64,000 bases of DNA from Oscillospiraceae bacterium (GTDB lineage Bacteria; Bacillota; Clostridia; Oscillospirales; Acutalibacteraceae). This document shows positions 42,458 to 51,409 of the stretch, one piece after another (the first letter of the stretch is position 1; each line of letters begins with the position of its first letter). The notes beneath the pieces are model-generated. The model worked only from the letters and a program-made list of their open reading frames with translations, was not told where the DNA came from and did not search any database. The position numbers were made by a program, and so were the translations under genes. Location: NCBI GenBank assembly GCA_031268095.1, contig JAIRXU010000028.1, forward strand, positions 19,209 to 83,208. The letters run 5' to 3'.

Positions 42458-44071
42458 ATGCAAGAACAAAACTATTATCATGACGGAATGATGGGCGGGC
42501 TGCCGAATATGCGGCTGCAAATCGACGTTGGGCGGCTGCTCCGCGCGGTGCTGCGCAGGTTATGGATGATCCTGCTGGTCGGGGCGGTGCTGGGCAGCGC
42601 GCTCTACTTCCAGGCAAAGACCAACGTCTACACCATCTACCGGACCACTACAACGCTGGCGTTCACCAAGGTCTCCTATGTAGAGCAGACGGAGATGCTG
42701 GACGACGGAAGCAAGCGCATCGTCAGCGTCCCGGTCAAAGCATACTATTCCACTGCGGAGCCGGAGCGGCTTTCGCAGCTGATGCACAGCGACGCGCTCG
42801 TTGCCCGGATGATGGAAGCCCTGAACAATAAATACCCGGAAGATCCGCTGCGCGCCTCCATCTCCATTGCGGAGGTCGCGAACGTCAAGGGATTCTTCGT
42901 CCTAACTGTAGAAAACGCAGACGCCTCGTTCTGCAACGAAGTGCTTGAAAAATTGGTGGTCGTCTATCCGGACTATCTGCGCCGCTTCGAATCGACGCTG
43001 GGCGTTGAAATCATCAACAGCCCCAAGCCCGCCCAGGTGGCCGTTAACAGCGACAATTCCAATCAGATGGCCATGCTGGGGTTCCTGGCGGGCAGCGGGG
43101 CGGTGACTGTGCTGATCTGTGTGCTGGAGCTGATGAAAAACACCATTCGCAGTGCCGGGGATATTCGCAGCAAAACCAGCGAAAAGCTGCTGGGGATGGT
43201 CCCGTATATAGTTCCCCGCGGGCGGAAGCAGAAGGGCAGCGAGCGCGCCCTGACCATCAACGACAAGCAGGCCGTCTCCTTCGACTTTGTGGAAAATGTC
43301 AAGGCCATCCGGACCAAGCTGGAAAACATTGCGGCGGAAAAAGACGCCAAGGTGTTCGCCGTCACCAGCACCTTCGAAAGCGAGGGCAAAACGACGTTGT
43401 CGATCAACCTCGCCTGCGCGCTGGCGCAGAAGGGGAAATCCGTGTTGCTGGTGGACTGCGACCTGCGTAAGCCCGCCGTGCTCAAGGGCCTGGGCATCAA
43501 GGACAGCGATTCTTACGGCCTGATCCCCACCCTGAACGGTAAATCCTCCTACGAAGATTCCGTCAAATACGTCAAGGCCATGCGGTTCTTTGTGCTCTCC
43601 ACCGGCGGGAGTTCCAACAACTCCATTGAACTGCTGGGATTGGATAAGATCAAAGCCATCTTCCAGAAAGCCCGGGAGGAATTTGATTATATCATCCTCG
43701 ACACCCCGCCCGCCAAGGTCGTGGCCGATTTCATGACGCTGGCGCCGCACATCGACGGTTTGGTGTATGCCATCCGCAACGACTATGCCAGGGCCAACCA
43801 CATCAACGAAACCATGGAGGAGATCAACAACGCGGGCATCCGTATCCTGGGTTCCGTGCTGACCATGGCCACCGCCGACGGCCGGATCATCGGCCGCAAT
43901 TCCTACCGCTACCGTTACCGCCGCCCGAGCAAATATTACGGCGGTTACGGTTACGGCTACGGCTACGGCGCGGAGCCGTCCTCCCGCGGCGGGTATGGGT
44001 ACGGGTACGGCGAGAACGGCGAACACACCTCCGGAACCAAGCGGAAGCGGTTTTCGCAGGAAGACGAATAA
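42458..44071 (+). CDS. fused Wzz-type polysaccharide co-polymerase and BY-family tyrosine kinase
   Basis: 537 aa from the ATG at 42458 (GGAGG 5 nt upstream). N-terminal half: two membrane helices (WMILLVGAVLGSALYF and NQMAMLGFLAGSGAVTVLIC) around an extracellular Wzz domain. C-terminal half: BY-kinase with Walker A TFESEGKTTLSINLACAL, Walker A' LLVDCDLRKPAVL and Walker B YIILDTPPAK. The tail is a long tyrosine cluster (YRYRYRRPSKYYGGYGYGYG and a second GYGYGYG run), the autophosphorylation site. In many Firmicutes these halves are separate (CpsC/CpsD); here they are fused as in proteobacterial Wzc. Confidence 0.92.
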   Translation: MQEQNYYHDGMMGGLPNMRLQIDVGRLLRAVLRRLWMILLVGAVLGSALYFQAKTNVYTIYRTTTTLAFTKVSYVEQTEMLDDGSKRIVSVPVKAYYSTAEPERLSQLMHSDALVARMMEALNNKYPEDPLRASISIAEVANVKGFFVLTVENADASFCNEVLEKLVVVYPDYLRRFESTLGVEIINSPKPAQVAVNSDNSNQMAMLGFLAGSGAVTVLICVLELMKNTIRSAGDIRSKTSEKLLGMVPYIVPRGRKQKGSERALTINDKQAVSFDFVENVKAIRTKLENIAAEKDAKVFAVTSTFESEGKTTLSINLACALAQKGKSVLLVDCDLRKPAVLKGLGIKDSDSYGLIPTLNGKSSYEDSVKYVKAMRFFVLSTGGSSNNSIELLGLDKIKAIFQKAREEFDYIILDTPPAKVVADFMTLAPHIDGLVYAIRNDYARANHINETMEEINNAGIRILGSVLTMATADGRIIGRNSYRYRYRRPSKYYGGYGYGYGYGAEPSSRGGYGYGYGENGEHTSGTKRKRFSQEDE

Positions 44072-44110
44072 CTTGAAAAAAATGACCGCGCGGAAGAGAA
44101 AGGATTCTAT

Positions 44111-45292
44111 ATGAGCCGATTGGAATCCCGCATTTATCTTTCCCCGCCGCACATGAACGGGTTGGAACCGCTTGGTGTGCAGCAAGTTTTCGAGAGCAAC
44201 TGGGTTGCCCCCGCGGGGCCGCAGATCGGCCAATTTGAGCGGGACCTGATGCAATACGCGGCGCTGGACGGGTACGAAGCCTGCGCCCTTTCCTCCGGAA
44301 CGGCGGCAATTCACCTGGGCCTGCGGGCGCTGGGCGTCCAGCCGGGGGACCGGGTTTTCTGTTCCGATCTGACTTTCGCGGGCGGCGCCTTTCCCATTTT
44401 ATATGAATGCGCCGTGCCCGTTTTTATTGACAGCGGACCGGCGGACGGAGATTGGTGCGCGCAGATGGACCCCGCCGCGCTGGAGCGGGCGCTGCGGGAG
44501 CACGCGGCGGCAGGCATCCTGCCCAAAGCCGTGATTATTGCCGATCTTTACGGCCAGAGCGCGCCTTACGACCGGCTGCTGCCTCTGTTGGAAGCCTATG
44601 GCATTCCCGTGCTGGAGGACGCCGCGGAGGCCCTGGGCGCGCATTTTCGCGGCCAGCCCTGCGGATCCTTCGGGCGGATCGGGGCATTTTCGTTCAACGG
44701 CAACAAAATCATTACCTCCTCCGGCGGAGGCGCGGCCGTGACGGCGGACCCGGCACTGATGCAAAACATCCGCTGCTGGTCGAACCAGGCGAAGGCCGAC
44801 GCGCCGTACTATCTCCATGAAGCGCTGGGGTTCAACTACCGCCTTTCGAGCGTTTGCGCGGCCATCGGATCGGGGCAGCTGCGGACGCTGCGGGCGCACA
44901 TAGCCCGGCGGCGGACGATCCGCGCGCGCTATACCGAAGCGCTTGCGGGACTGCCGGGGCAGATCCTGGGCGATCCGCCGGGCTGTCAGTCCAACGCCTG
45001 GCTGAGTGTGCTGCGCTTGGAGCGTTCCTGCGGCGTCACGCCAGAAACGGTCGTAGCAACGCTGGAACGGGACAATATCGAAGCCCGGCGGGCCTGGTAT
45101 CCCATGCACTGCCAGCCGATTTTCCGGGACGCGCCCTATGTGACGGCGGAAGACGGCATCAGCCAGTCGGAGGAATTCTTCCGGCGGGGCGTCTGTCTGC
45201 CCTCCGGCTCAGCCATGCCAGACCAGGTGCTCGGCGAGGTCACCGACCGGCTGAAGGCGGTTTTGCGGCAGAACTGCGGGGTTCAGGGATGA
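44111..45292 (+). CDS. DegT/DnrJ/EryC1-family PLP aminotransferase
   Basis: 393 aa. Signatures: YLSPPHMNGLEPLGVQQVFE, NWVAPAGPQIGQFER, ALSSGTAAIHLGLRALGVQP, VLEDAAEALGAHFRG, and the PLP lysine in FSFNGNKIITSSGGG near residue 193. It transfers an amino group onto a nucleotide-linked keto-sugar, as PglE/LegC-type enzymes do, for bacillosamine- or legionaminic-type sugars. It follows the BY-kinase by 39 bp. No companion dehydratase or acetyltransferase is nearby, so its pathway is completed elsewhere. Confidence 0.9.
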   Translation: MSRLESRIYLSPPHMNGLEPLGVQQVFESNWVAPAGPQIGQFERDLMQYAALDGYEACALSSGTAAIHLGLRALGVQPGDRVFCSDLTFAGGAFPILYECAVPVFIDSGPADGDWCAQMDPAALERALREHAAAGILPKAVIIADLYGQSAPYDRLLPLLEAYGIPVLEDAAEALGAHFRGQPCGSFGRIGAFSFNGNKIITSSGGGAAVTADPALMQNIRCWSNQAKADAPYYLHEALGFNYRLSSVCAAIGSGQLRTLRAHIARRRTIRARYTEALAGLPGQILGDPPGCQSNAWLSVLRLERSCGVTPETVVATLERDNIEARRAWYPMHCQPIFRDAPYVTAEDGISQSEEFFRRGVCLPSGSAMPDQVLGEVTDRLKAVLRQNCGVQG

Positions 45293-45732
45293 CAGACGAT
45301 GATTTCATGCGCCGTGCGCTTTCCCTGGCGTCCGCGTCGGCAGCCGAAGGGGAAGTCCCGGTCGGCGCTGTGGTGGTCCGGCGGGGGGAAATCGTCGGTG
45401 AAGGGCGCAACCGCCGGGAGCGGGGAAAATCCGCCCTGGCCCACGCGGAACTGGAGGCGATTGCCGCCGCCTGCGCGCGGCTCGGGGGCTGGCGGCTCTG
45501 GGAATGCGAACTGTACGTTACGCTGGAGCCCTGCCCAATGTGCGCCGGAGCGGTTATCAACGCCCGGGTCCGGCGGCTGATCTATGGCGCGGCCGATCCC
45601 AAGGCGGGCTGCGCCGGGTCGGTAACAGACCTTTTCGCTCTGCCGTTCAACCACAGGCCGGACATCACTTCCGGCTGCCTGGGGAAAGAATCCGCCGCGC
45701 TGCTGAAGGGATTTTTCTCCAAGCTGCGATAA
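45289..45732 (+). CDS. tadA: tRNA-specific adenosine deaminase
   Basis: 147 aa. Converts wobble adenosine 34 of tRNA-Arg(ACG) to inosine. The zinc site and catalytic glutamate are in ALAHAELEAIAAAC (HAE) and LEPCPMCAGAVINARV (PCxxC); the C-terminal SGCLGKESAALLKGFF matches TadA. The start at 45289 overlaps the stop of the aminotransferase gene (GGATGA), which implies coupled translation. The ORF track shows this frame only inside a longer ORF starting at 44854. Confidence 0.95.
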   Translation: MTDDDFMRRALSLASASAAEGEVPVGAVVVRRGEIVGEGRNRRERGKSALAHAELEAIAAACARLGGWRLWECELYVTLEPCPMCAGAVINARVRRLIYGAADPKAGCAGSVTDLFALPFNHRPDITSGCLGKESAALLKGFFSKLR

Positions 45733-45781
45733 CACCGCCATTCCCACAGGTCAATTCGTACATATATAAAGGGGAATCCGT

Positions 45782-48229
45782 ATGAACCAGTCCAGCAGCC
45801 GGAAAAAACGGCGAAAACCGGAAAAAAAACAAGCGCAGGCAGGTTCATTGCCGGGGGAAGTTCTGGCGCTGCTGGAAGCGCAAGGGCTGACCACCGTCGA
45901 TTTTCTGTTGGGAATCACCGGCGACATGGACGGCGAAGGCTGTTTTCGCAGCGCCTGGCTGGCCTTCGACGCCAAGGGCCTCTACCTTGCTTTCGGGACA
46001 GAGGCCCTCCGCCGGAAGAAACAAAGGGGGAAATCCCGGACTGCGGCTGTCTATACCTTGGAAGAGCTGCAAACGATTCCTTTGGAGGCCATCGCAAAGC
46101 TGAAAGTGGAGCAGTACGTGACCACCGGGCGGCTGATTGCGGAGATGCCTCCTGCCGGGACGGGCCGTGCTGACCTCACCGGATCTGTCGGCGATCCTTC
46201 CGGAACCGTTCTCCCGGGAAGCGACGACGTCGCGCTGACGCGATTCTCCGTCGGAAAGATCGGGGACTTCCAGCAGCTATGCAGCTGCTTCAACGCCTAT
46301 AAAGAGGGCCGGGACTGGGAAACCTATCTGCCGGCGAAAGACGAAGCGGCCTGCTGCCCCAAATGCGGCCAGCCCTTCCCGCCGGGCAAGCGGATCTGCC
46401 CCGCCTGCGGAAAACAGCAATCCACCGTCCGGCGGCTGTTCGCCTATTTTGGCAGCTACAAGAAAGAAATGGCGCTGGTGCTGCTGACGCTGCTGCTGGG
46501 CTCGGCGTTCACCGTCGCGATGCCAAAGGTCAGTACGCAGCTGCTCTTCGACCAGGTCCTGAACGAAGGCAACGCCAATCCCCTGGCCTGGCGGCTGGCG
46601 GCCCTGGGCTGGGTGGTGCTGGCGGCGGCGGGGATGCGGCTGCTGGACACGGCGATGCATATGCTCTATGATTACATCCTTGCCATCATCCTGCCCAAGA
46701 TGACTTACGACATCAAGCGGCGGATCTTCTCATCTATGCAGCGGCTCTCGGTGGGATTCTATTCCTCGAAGCAGACCGGTTCGCTGATGGAGCGGGTGAC
46801 GCGGGACGCGATGAGCATTTATCTGTTCAGCAGCGAGGACCTGCCGCGGCTGGTGATGAACGTGGTGATGCTGGCGGGAGAATTGGGGCTGATGGTCTTT
46901 CTCAGCTGGAAAATGACGCTGCTGGTGCTTTCGGTGCTGCCGCTGATGGTGCTTCTGCTGATATTCGGGGACCGGATTTTCCGCCGGGTGCACCACCGGA
47001 TCTGGACAGCCAGCGCAAAGCTCACTTCTCTTGTTTCGGATAACATCAACGGCCAGCGGGTGATCAAGGCGTTCGCCAAGGAACCGGACGAGCTGCGGCG
47101 GTTCGAGGGGTTGAGCGGCTCCATGGCCGGGGCGGAGATTGACCAGGCGCGGACGGAAAGCACCCTCTTCCCCTTCATAACGGCGCTGGTCTTCCTGCTG
47201 TCGATGGTCGTGCTGGCGGTGGGCGGGCTGGACGTGCTCGCCGGCAAGATGACAGTCGGGAAGCTGCTGAGCTTTACGATTTATCTGACGATGATCGCGG
47301 AACCGGTGGACTTCCTTTCTTGGATCTCGAACCATTGGGCCCGGGCGATGGACGCCGCCCACCGGGTGTTCGAGATCACCGACACGGAACCTGACCTTCC
47401 GGAAAAGGAAGATCCTGTCCAATTGACAGAAATCCGGGGCGACGTGGAACTGCGGGAACTGGAATTCGCCTACGAGCCGGCGCACCCGGTGATCCGGCAG
47501 GTGAGTCTGCGGGTCGGGGCCGGGCAGATGCTTGGCATCGTCGGCAAAACCGGCGCGGGCAAGACCACCATCGCCAACCTCATTTCCCGCCTCTATGACG
47601 CAAAGGCCGGGGCGGTGCTGCTGGACGGCGTGGATGTGCGGGACTTACCGATGGCGCAGCTGCGCAGGCACATCGGGCTGGTGTCCCAGGATATTTTTCT
47701 CTTCACCGGCAGCATCGCGGACAATATCCGCTACGCCAAACCCGCGGCGGGAATGGCCGAAGTGATGGCCGCCGCCAAAGCCGCCGCCGCGCACAATTTC
47801 ATCATGAAGCTTCCCGACGCCTATGAAACCCGGGTGGGATCCGGGGGCCAGGCCCTCTCCGGCGGGGAACGGCAGCGAATCTCCATCGCCCGGGCCATCC
47901 TCCAAAACCCGAAGATTCTGATCCTTGACGAGGCCACCGCCGCCATGGACACCGCCACAGAGCGGAGCATCCAGGCTTCCCTGGCCAAACTCCAGCAGGG
48001 CCGCACCACCATCGCCATCGCCCACCGGCTCTCAACGCTCCGGGACGCGGACGTCCTGGCGGTGATCGAAGACGGAAAACTGACGGAGTTCGGCTCTTTC
48101 CGGGACCTGCTTCAGCTGCGCGGCGCGTTCTACCGCCTCTATCAGATCCAGAGCCAGGCCATGGCGCAGATGCGGGGAATCGGCACGGACGGCGCGAAGG
48201 AAGAAGAAAAAGAAGAAGATCCATCCTGA
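45782..48229 (+). CDS. ABC half-transporter with N-terminal PH-like domain and zinc ribbon
   Basis: 815 aa. Residues 1-30 are basic; 30-175 look like a PH-like cytosolic domain (GLYLAFGTEALRRKKQRGKS, VYTLEELQTIPLEAIAKLKV); 185-210 form a zinc ribbon (CPKCGQPFPPGKRICPACG). A six-helix exporter domain (VLLTLLLGSAFTVAMPKVST onward) and a complete nucleotide-binding domain follow: Walker A GKTGAGKTT, signature LSGGERQRISIARAI, Walker B ILILDEATAAMD. The same front end occurs in the gene two places downstream, so the two are likely a heterodimer. Substrate unknown. Confidence 0.85.
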   Translation: MNQSSSRKKRRKPEKKQAQAGSLPGEVLALLEAQGLTTVDFLLGITGDMDGEGCFRSAWLAFDAKGLYLAFGTEALRRKKQRGKSRTAAVYTLEELQTIPLEAIAKLKVEQYVTTGRLIAEMPPAGTGRADLTGSVGDPSGTVLPGSDDVALTRFSVGKIGDFQQLCSCFNAYKEGRDWETYLPAKDEAACCPKCGQPFPPGKRICPACGKQQSTVRRLFAYFGSYKKEMALVLLTLLLGSAFTVAMPKVSTQLLFDQVLNEGNANPLAWRLAALGWVVLAAAGMRLLDTAMHMLYDYILAIILPKMTYDIKRRIFSSMQRLSVGFYSSKQTGSLMERVTRDAMSIYLFSSEDLPRLVMNVVMLAGELGLMVFLSWKMTLLVLSVLPLMVLLLIFGDRIFRRVHHRIWTASAKLTSLVSDNINGQRVIKAFAKEPDELRRFEGLSGSMAGAEIDQARTESTLFPFITALVFLLSMVVLAVGGLDVLAGKMTVGKLLSFTIYLTMIAEPVDFLSWISNHWARAMDAAHRVFEITDTEPDLPEKEDPVQLTEIRGDVELRELEFAYEPAHPVIRQVSLRVGAGQMLGIVGKTGAGKTTIANLISRLYDAKAGAVLLDGVDVRDLPMAQLRRHIGLVSQDIFLFTGSIADNIRYAKPAAGMAEVMAAAKAAAAHNFIMKLPDAYETRVGSGGQALSGGERQRISIARAILQNPKILILDEATAAMDTATERSIQASLAKLQQGRTTIAIAHRLSTLRDADVLAVIEDGKLTEFGSFRDLLQLRGAFYRLYQIQSQAMAQMRGIGTDGAKEEEKEEDPS

Positions 48230-48272
48230 TTCTACGGGAATCACGATTTCTCCCGAAAGCGAGGGTATTGCT

Positions 48273-48788
48273 ATGACAGACGAAACGATCCCCGGCACGG
48301 ACTGGGTCACCCTGGCGGATCTGCCGGACGCGCGGTTTTACCGCAACCAAAACGGTTTCCTGGCCCTGAAGGCCGGGGGACGCGACTACCGCCGGGTCAC
48401 GCTGCGCCGTGCCCTGCCGTTCACCGACCCGGCAAAGTACATCTGCGTCATCGACACGGAGGAGCACGAAATTGCCGTGATTGAGGACTTGGCCGCGCTG
48501 GATGAAGACACCCGCGCGCTGATCGAAGCGGAATTGGCGGTGCGCTACTTTTGTCCGGAGATCAGCGAGGTTAAGCGCATCCAGGAGAAGCTGGGGACTT
48601 ATTACCTGGACGTAGCGATCGGCGCGTTCGAAAAGACCGTGGCGGTCAAGGACGTCGGCAAAAACCTCAAGCAGCTGGAGGACGGCGCGCTGCTGGTCAC
48701 CGATACGGACGGCAACCGCTACCGCATTGCGGACTTGGGTCATTTGGCCCGGAAGAACCTGCGGATGCTTGAGCCCTATCTGTACTGA
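48273..48788 (+). CDS. DUF1854-family protein
   Basis: 171 aa, no membrane helices. Family pattern: LADLPDARFYRNQNGFLALK, YRRVTLRRALPFTDPAKYIC, VIDTEEHEIAVIEDL, RYFCPEISEVKRIQEKLG and the terminal RYRIADLGHLARKNLRMLEP. DUF1854 proteins are encoded with ABC exporters in other bacteria (some annotated near cyanophycin genes), but no activity is established. It sits 43 bp after one ABC half-transporter and 79 bp before the other, so it is probably a regulator or adaptor of the pair. Confidence 0.82.
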   Translation: MTDETIPGTDWVTLADLPDARFYRNQNGFLALKAGGRDYRRVTLRRALPFTDPAKYICVIDTEEHEIAVIEDLAALDEDTRALIEAELAVRYFCPEISEVKRIQEKLGTYYLDVAIGAFEKTVAVKDVGKNLKQLEDGALLVTDTDGNRYRIADLGHLARKNLRMLEPYLY

Positions 48789-48867
48789 ATGCTCCCCCCA
48801 TGATTTCCCCCGTTTCTGCATTGCTTTGCATGACTTCATGGCCGTATTCCAGGAAGGAGGCCTTCCC

Positions 48868-51051
48868 ATGCCTATCACTGTTGCCTTTGACCTCAACCCG
48901 GCGGGAGAGCTCTGCCGGGGCGAACTCCAATGGGAGGGCGGGACACTCGCCGCCCGCACCGGAGAAGAACCGTTTTTCACCCGAGCGCTGGATGATATCG
49001 CAGAAGCCCGGGTGCATACTGACGTGGGCTGCGGGCAGCTGGAGCTGCTTGCGCGCGCACCGGACGGCGGGACCGGCGGGCCGGCGGAGGCGATCTCCGT
49101 CTGCCGCTTTTCCCTCAACTGCCTGGAGGCGCTGGGGGAGTTTTGCAAGTCCCTCAACCACTACCTGGAGACAGGCGAACTGGTTCCGCCGCAGACCGGT
49201 CAGGGAACTCACTGCCCGAAATGCGGACGCAGCCTCCCGCCGGGGATCCGTGTATGCCTGTTCTGCGTAGACACGCGGGCGATATGGCGGCGGGCTTTTG
49301 GCATGATGAAAACCATCTGGCCGTCGCTGCTGCTGGCAGGACTTTGCATGACGCTGTTTAACCTCAGCAAGCTGGCGATTCCCCTGGCCAACCGCTGGCT
49401 GCTGGATCATGTCCTGGCCCCCGCAGAGGGGATCGGCACACTGCCGTTCGGCTGGAGTCCCGCCGCCGCCATTCTTTGGATGGGCGGCGGAATGGCGCTG
49501 TGTTTCGCCGTAGGACAGGTGTTCCTCGGCCTGAGCGGCCACCTGGCCCGGCGGGGCAGTTCTCTCTTTTCGCATACCCTGCGCGGCACGGTCTACGACA
49601 AAGTACAGAATCTTCCAGTCGCGGCGATCTCTCAAAAAACCAGCGGGGACCTGATGAAGCGGGTCTTGCAGGACACCGACAAGGTCCGGGATTTTTGCAG
49701 CGAACTGGGGCGGGCGTCGGTTGAAAAGATCATCCTGCTGACGACGGTGGCGGTGGTGCTCTTTGTCACGCAGCCGCTGCTGGCCGTCCTGGCGCTGGTC
49801 CCCGTTCCGCTGACGATTCTCTTCTTCCGCCGCTTTTGGCGGTCAATCGGCTGGATTTACCACAAAATGTGGCAGTGCGCCTCGCGGGAAACGTCGGTGC
49901 TGCACGACATCATCAAAGGCATCCGGGTGGTGAAGACCTTCGGAACGGAGGAACGGGAGATTGCAAAGTTCTCCGCCGTCAGCCGCCGCCTGACGGATAT
50001 TTGTATCCGGGGCGACAAGCTTTGGGCGCTGATCAACCCCTTTCCCCGCTACGCAATGGTCGCGGGGGAGCTGCTGGTGCTCTATTTCGGCGGACGGATG
50101 GTGCTGCAAGGCACACTGAGCCTGGGGACGCTGGTGGCGTTCAATCTCTACCTGGCCTACCTCTACGAGCCGCTGCGCTGGATGGCCGCCCTGCCCCGCC
50201 GGCTGGCGGAAACAACAACCTGCCTGGTGAAAATCTTCGAAATCCTGGACGAGCCCCGGACCCTGCCGGCGACCCAGGATCCGATCCGGGAGGGGATCGA
50301 CGGGGCCATTGCTTTCGATGCGGTCCAGTTCGGTTATAAGCCCTACGAACCCGTGCTGCGGCAGGTCAGCCTGCAAATCCGCCCCCGAGAAATGATTGGC
50401 CTGGTGGGGCATTCCGGGGCGGGCAAGAGCACGATGATCAACCTGGTGATGCGGCTATATGACGCGGACCGGGGGCAGCTGCGGCTGGGAGACCGGGACA
50501 TTAAGGAATATGACTACACCTACTTGCGGGAAAACATTGGCGTGGTATTCCAGGAAACATTTCTCTTTGCCGGGACGGTTTATGACAATATTGCCTACGC
50601 CAAGCCCGGAGCTTCCCCGGCCGACGTCATCCGCGCGGCGAAAACCGCCAACGCCCATGAATTCATCGTTAAGCTTCCGGACGGATACAATACCCTCGTT
50701 GGCGAGGATGGGCACACCCTTTCCGGCGGGGAGCGGCAGCGGGTCGCGATTGCCCGGGCGGTGCTGAAGGATCCGAAGATCCTGATCCTCGACGAAGCCA
50801 CCAGCGCCCTGGACCCGGAGACGGAAAGCAAGATCCAGCAAGCGCTGGAGCGGCTGGTCAAAAACCGCACCACCATCGCCATCGCGCACCGGCTCTCCAC
50901 CCTCCGCCACGCCGACCGGCTGGCCGTCATTGAGCAAGGCCGCCTGGCGGAACTCGGCTCCCATAAGGAACTGCTGACCAAACGCGGGATCTATTATGGA
51001 TTGGTCATGGCGCAGAACGAGATGGGGAAGGCGGAGAAGGAGCGAGGATGA
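48868..51051 (+). CDS. second ABC half-transporter with PH-like domain and zinc ribbon
   Basis: 727 aa from the ATG at 48868 (AAGGAGG 7 nt upstream; the track ORF adds 47 codons). The N-terminal about 110 residues form a beta-rich domain (ELQWEGGTLAARTGEEPFFT, AEAISVCRFSLNCLEALGEF), then a zinc ribbon CPKCGRSLPPGIRVCLFC. A six-helix exporter region and an intact NBD follow: Walker A GHSGAGKST, LSGGERQRVAIARAV, Walker B ILILDEATSALD. Both partners keep catalytic Glu and His, so both ATP sites should be active, unlike the degenerate-site heterodimers common in Firmicutes. Confidence 0.87.
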   Translation: MPITVAFDLNPAGELCRGELQWEGGTLAARTGEEPFFTRALDDIAEARVHTDVGCGQLELLARAPDGGTGGPAEAISVCRFSLNCLEALGEFCKSLNHYLETGELVPPQTGQGTHCPKCGRSLPPGIRVCLFCVDTRAIWRRAFGMMKTIWPSLLLAGLCMTLFNLSKLAIPLANRWLLDHVLAPAEGIGTLPFGWSPAAAILWMGGGMALCFAVGQVFLGLSGHLARRGSSLFSHTLRGTVYDKVQNLPVAAISQKTSGDLMKRVLQDTDKVRDFCSELGRASVEKIILLTTVAVVLFVTQPLLAVLALVPVPLTILFFRRFWRSIGWIYHKMWQCASRETSVLHDIIKGIRVVKTFGTEEREIAKFSAVSRRLTDICIRGDKLWALINPFPRYAMVAGELLVLYFGGRMVLQGTLSLGTLVAFNLYLAYLYEPLRWMAALPRRLAETTTCLVKIFEILDEPRTLPATQDPIREGIDGAIAFDAVQFGYKPYEPVLRQVSLQIRPREMIGLVGHSGAGKSTMINLVMRLYDADRGQLRLGDRDIKEYDYTYLRENIGVVFQETFLFAGTVYDNIAYAKPGASPADVIRAAKTANAHEFIVKLPDGYNTLVGEDGHTLSGGERQRVAIARAVLKDPKILILDEATSALDPETESKIQQALERLVKNRTTIAIAHRLSTLRHADRLAVIEQGRLAELGSHKELLTKRGIYYGLVMAQNEMGKAEKERG

Positions 51052-51143
51052 CCAAAGCCGTCATGATCATGGCGCAAGCGCCGTTTTGAACCGTTCTCTC
51101 TTAACGATCAGGCGCTATTACACAAAACCAGTCCACAAATCAA

Positions 51144-51170
51144 GGCCGCCCCTCCGGGCGGCTTTGTTCA
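51144..51170 (+). terminator. terminator of the ABC/DUF1854 unit
   Basis: GCCGCCC and GGGCGGC form a 7-bp GC stem with loop CTCC, followed by TTTGTT. The stretch between 51052 and the next promoter at 51270 holds nothing else I could support. Confidence 0.75.
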
Positions 51171-51269
51171 TATCAAAACACGGATGCAGCGATGCGGACG
51201 GCGACAGGGCCTTGAAATATTTGGAACTCACGGGGAGAATTTTTTTCCAAAAAATACAGAGTTGCCCTC

Positions 51270-51298
51270 TTGACTTGTCCTGTGCAGAAGTATATAAT
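51270..51298 (+). promoter_or_regulatory. sigma-A promoter of the acyl ligase-ACP-acyltransferase operon
   Basis: TTGACT (51270-51275), 17 bp, TATAAT (51293-51298), followed by an AT-rich leader of about 110 nt. Confidence 0.9.
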
Positions 51299-51409
51299 TT
51301 AAAAAGTCAGGAAATGCCCAATGATGCCCAAATAAATTCACATTAGAAATTCGTGCGAACATTAAAAACAGTATATTTCCCTAGCCGCAACGAGAAGGAG
51401 GGCACCGCC

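Noticed and set aside
51040-51090. 13-codon ORF MTKAVMIMAQAPF overlapping the end of the second ABC gene
   Set aside because: Short and without features; the upstream AAGGAG is part of the Glu/Lys-rich C-terminus codons.
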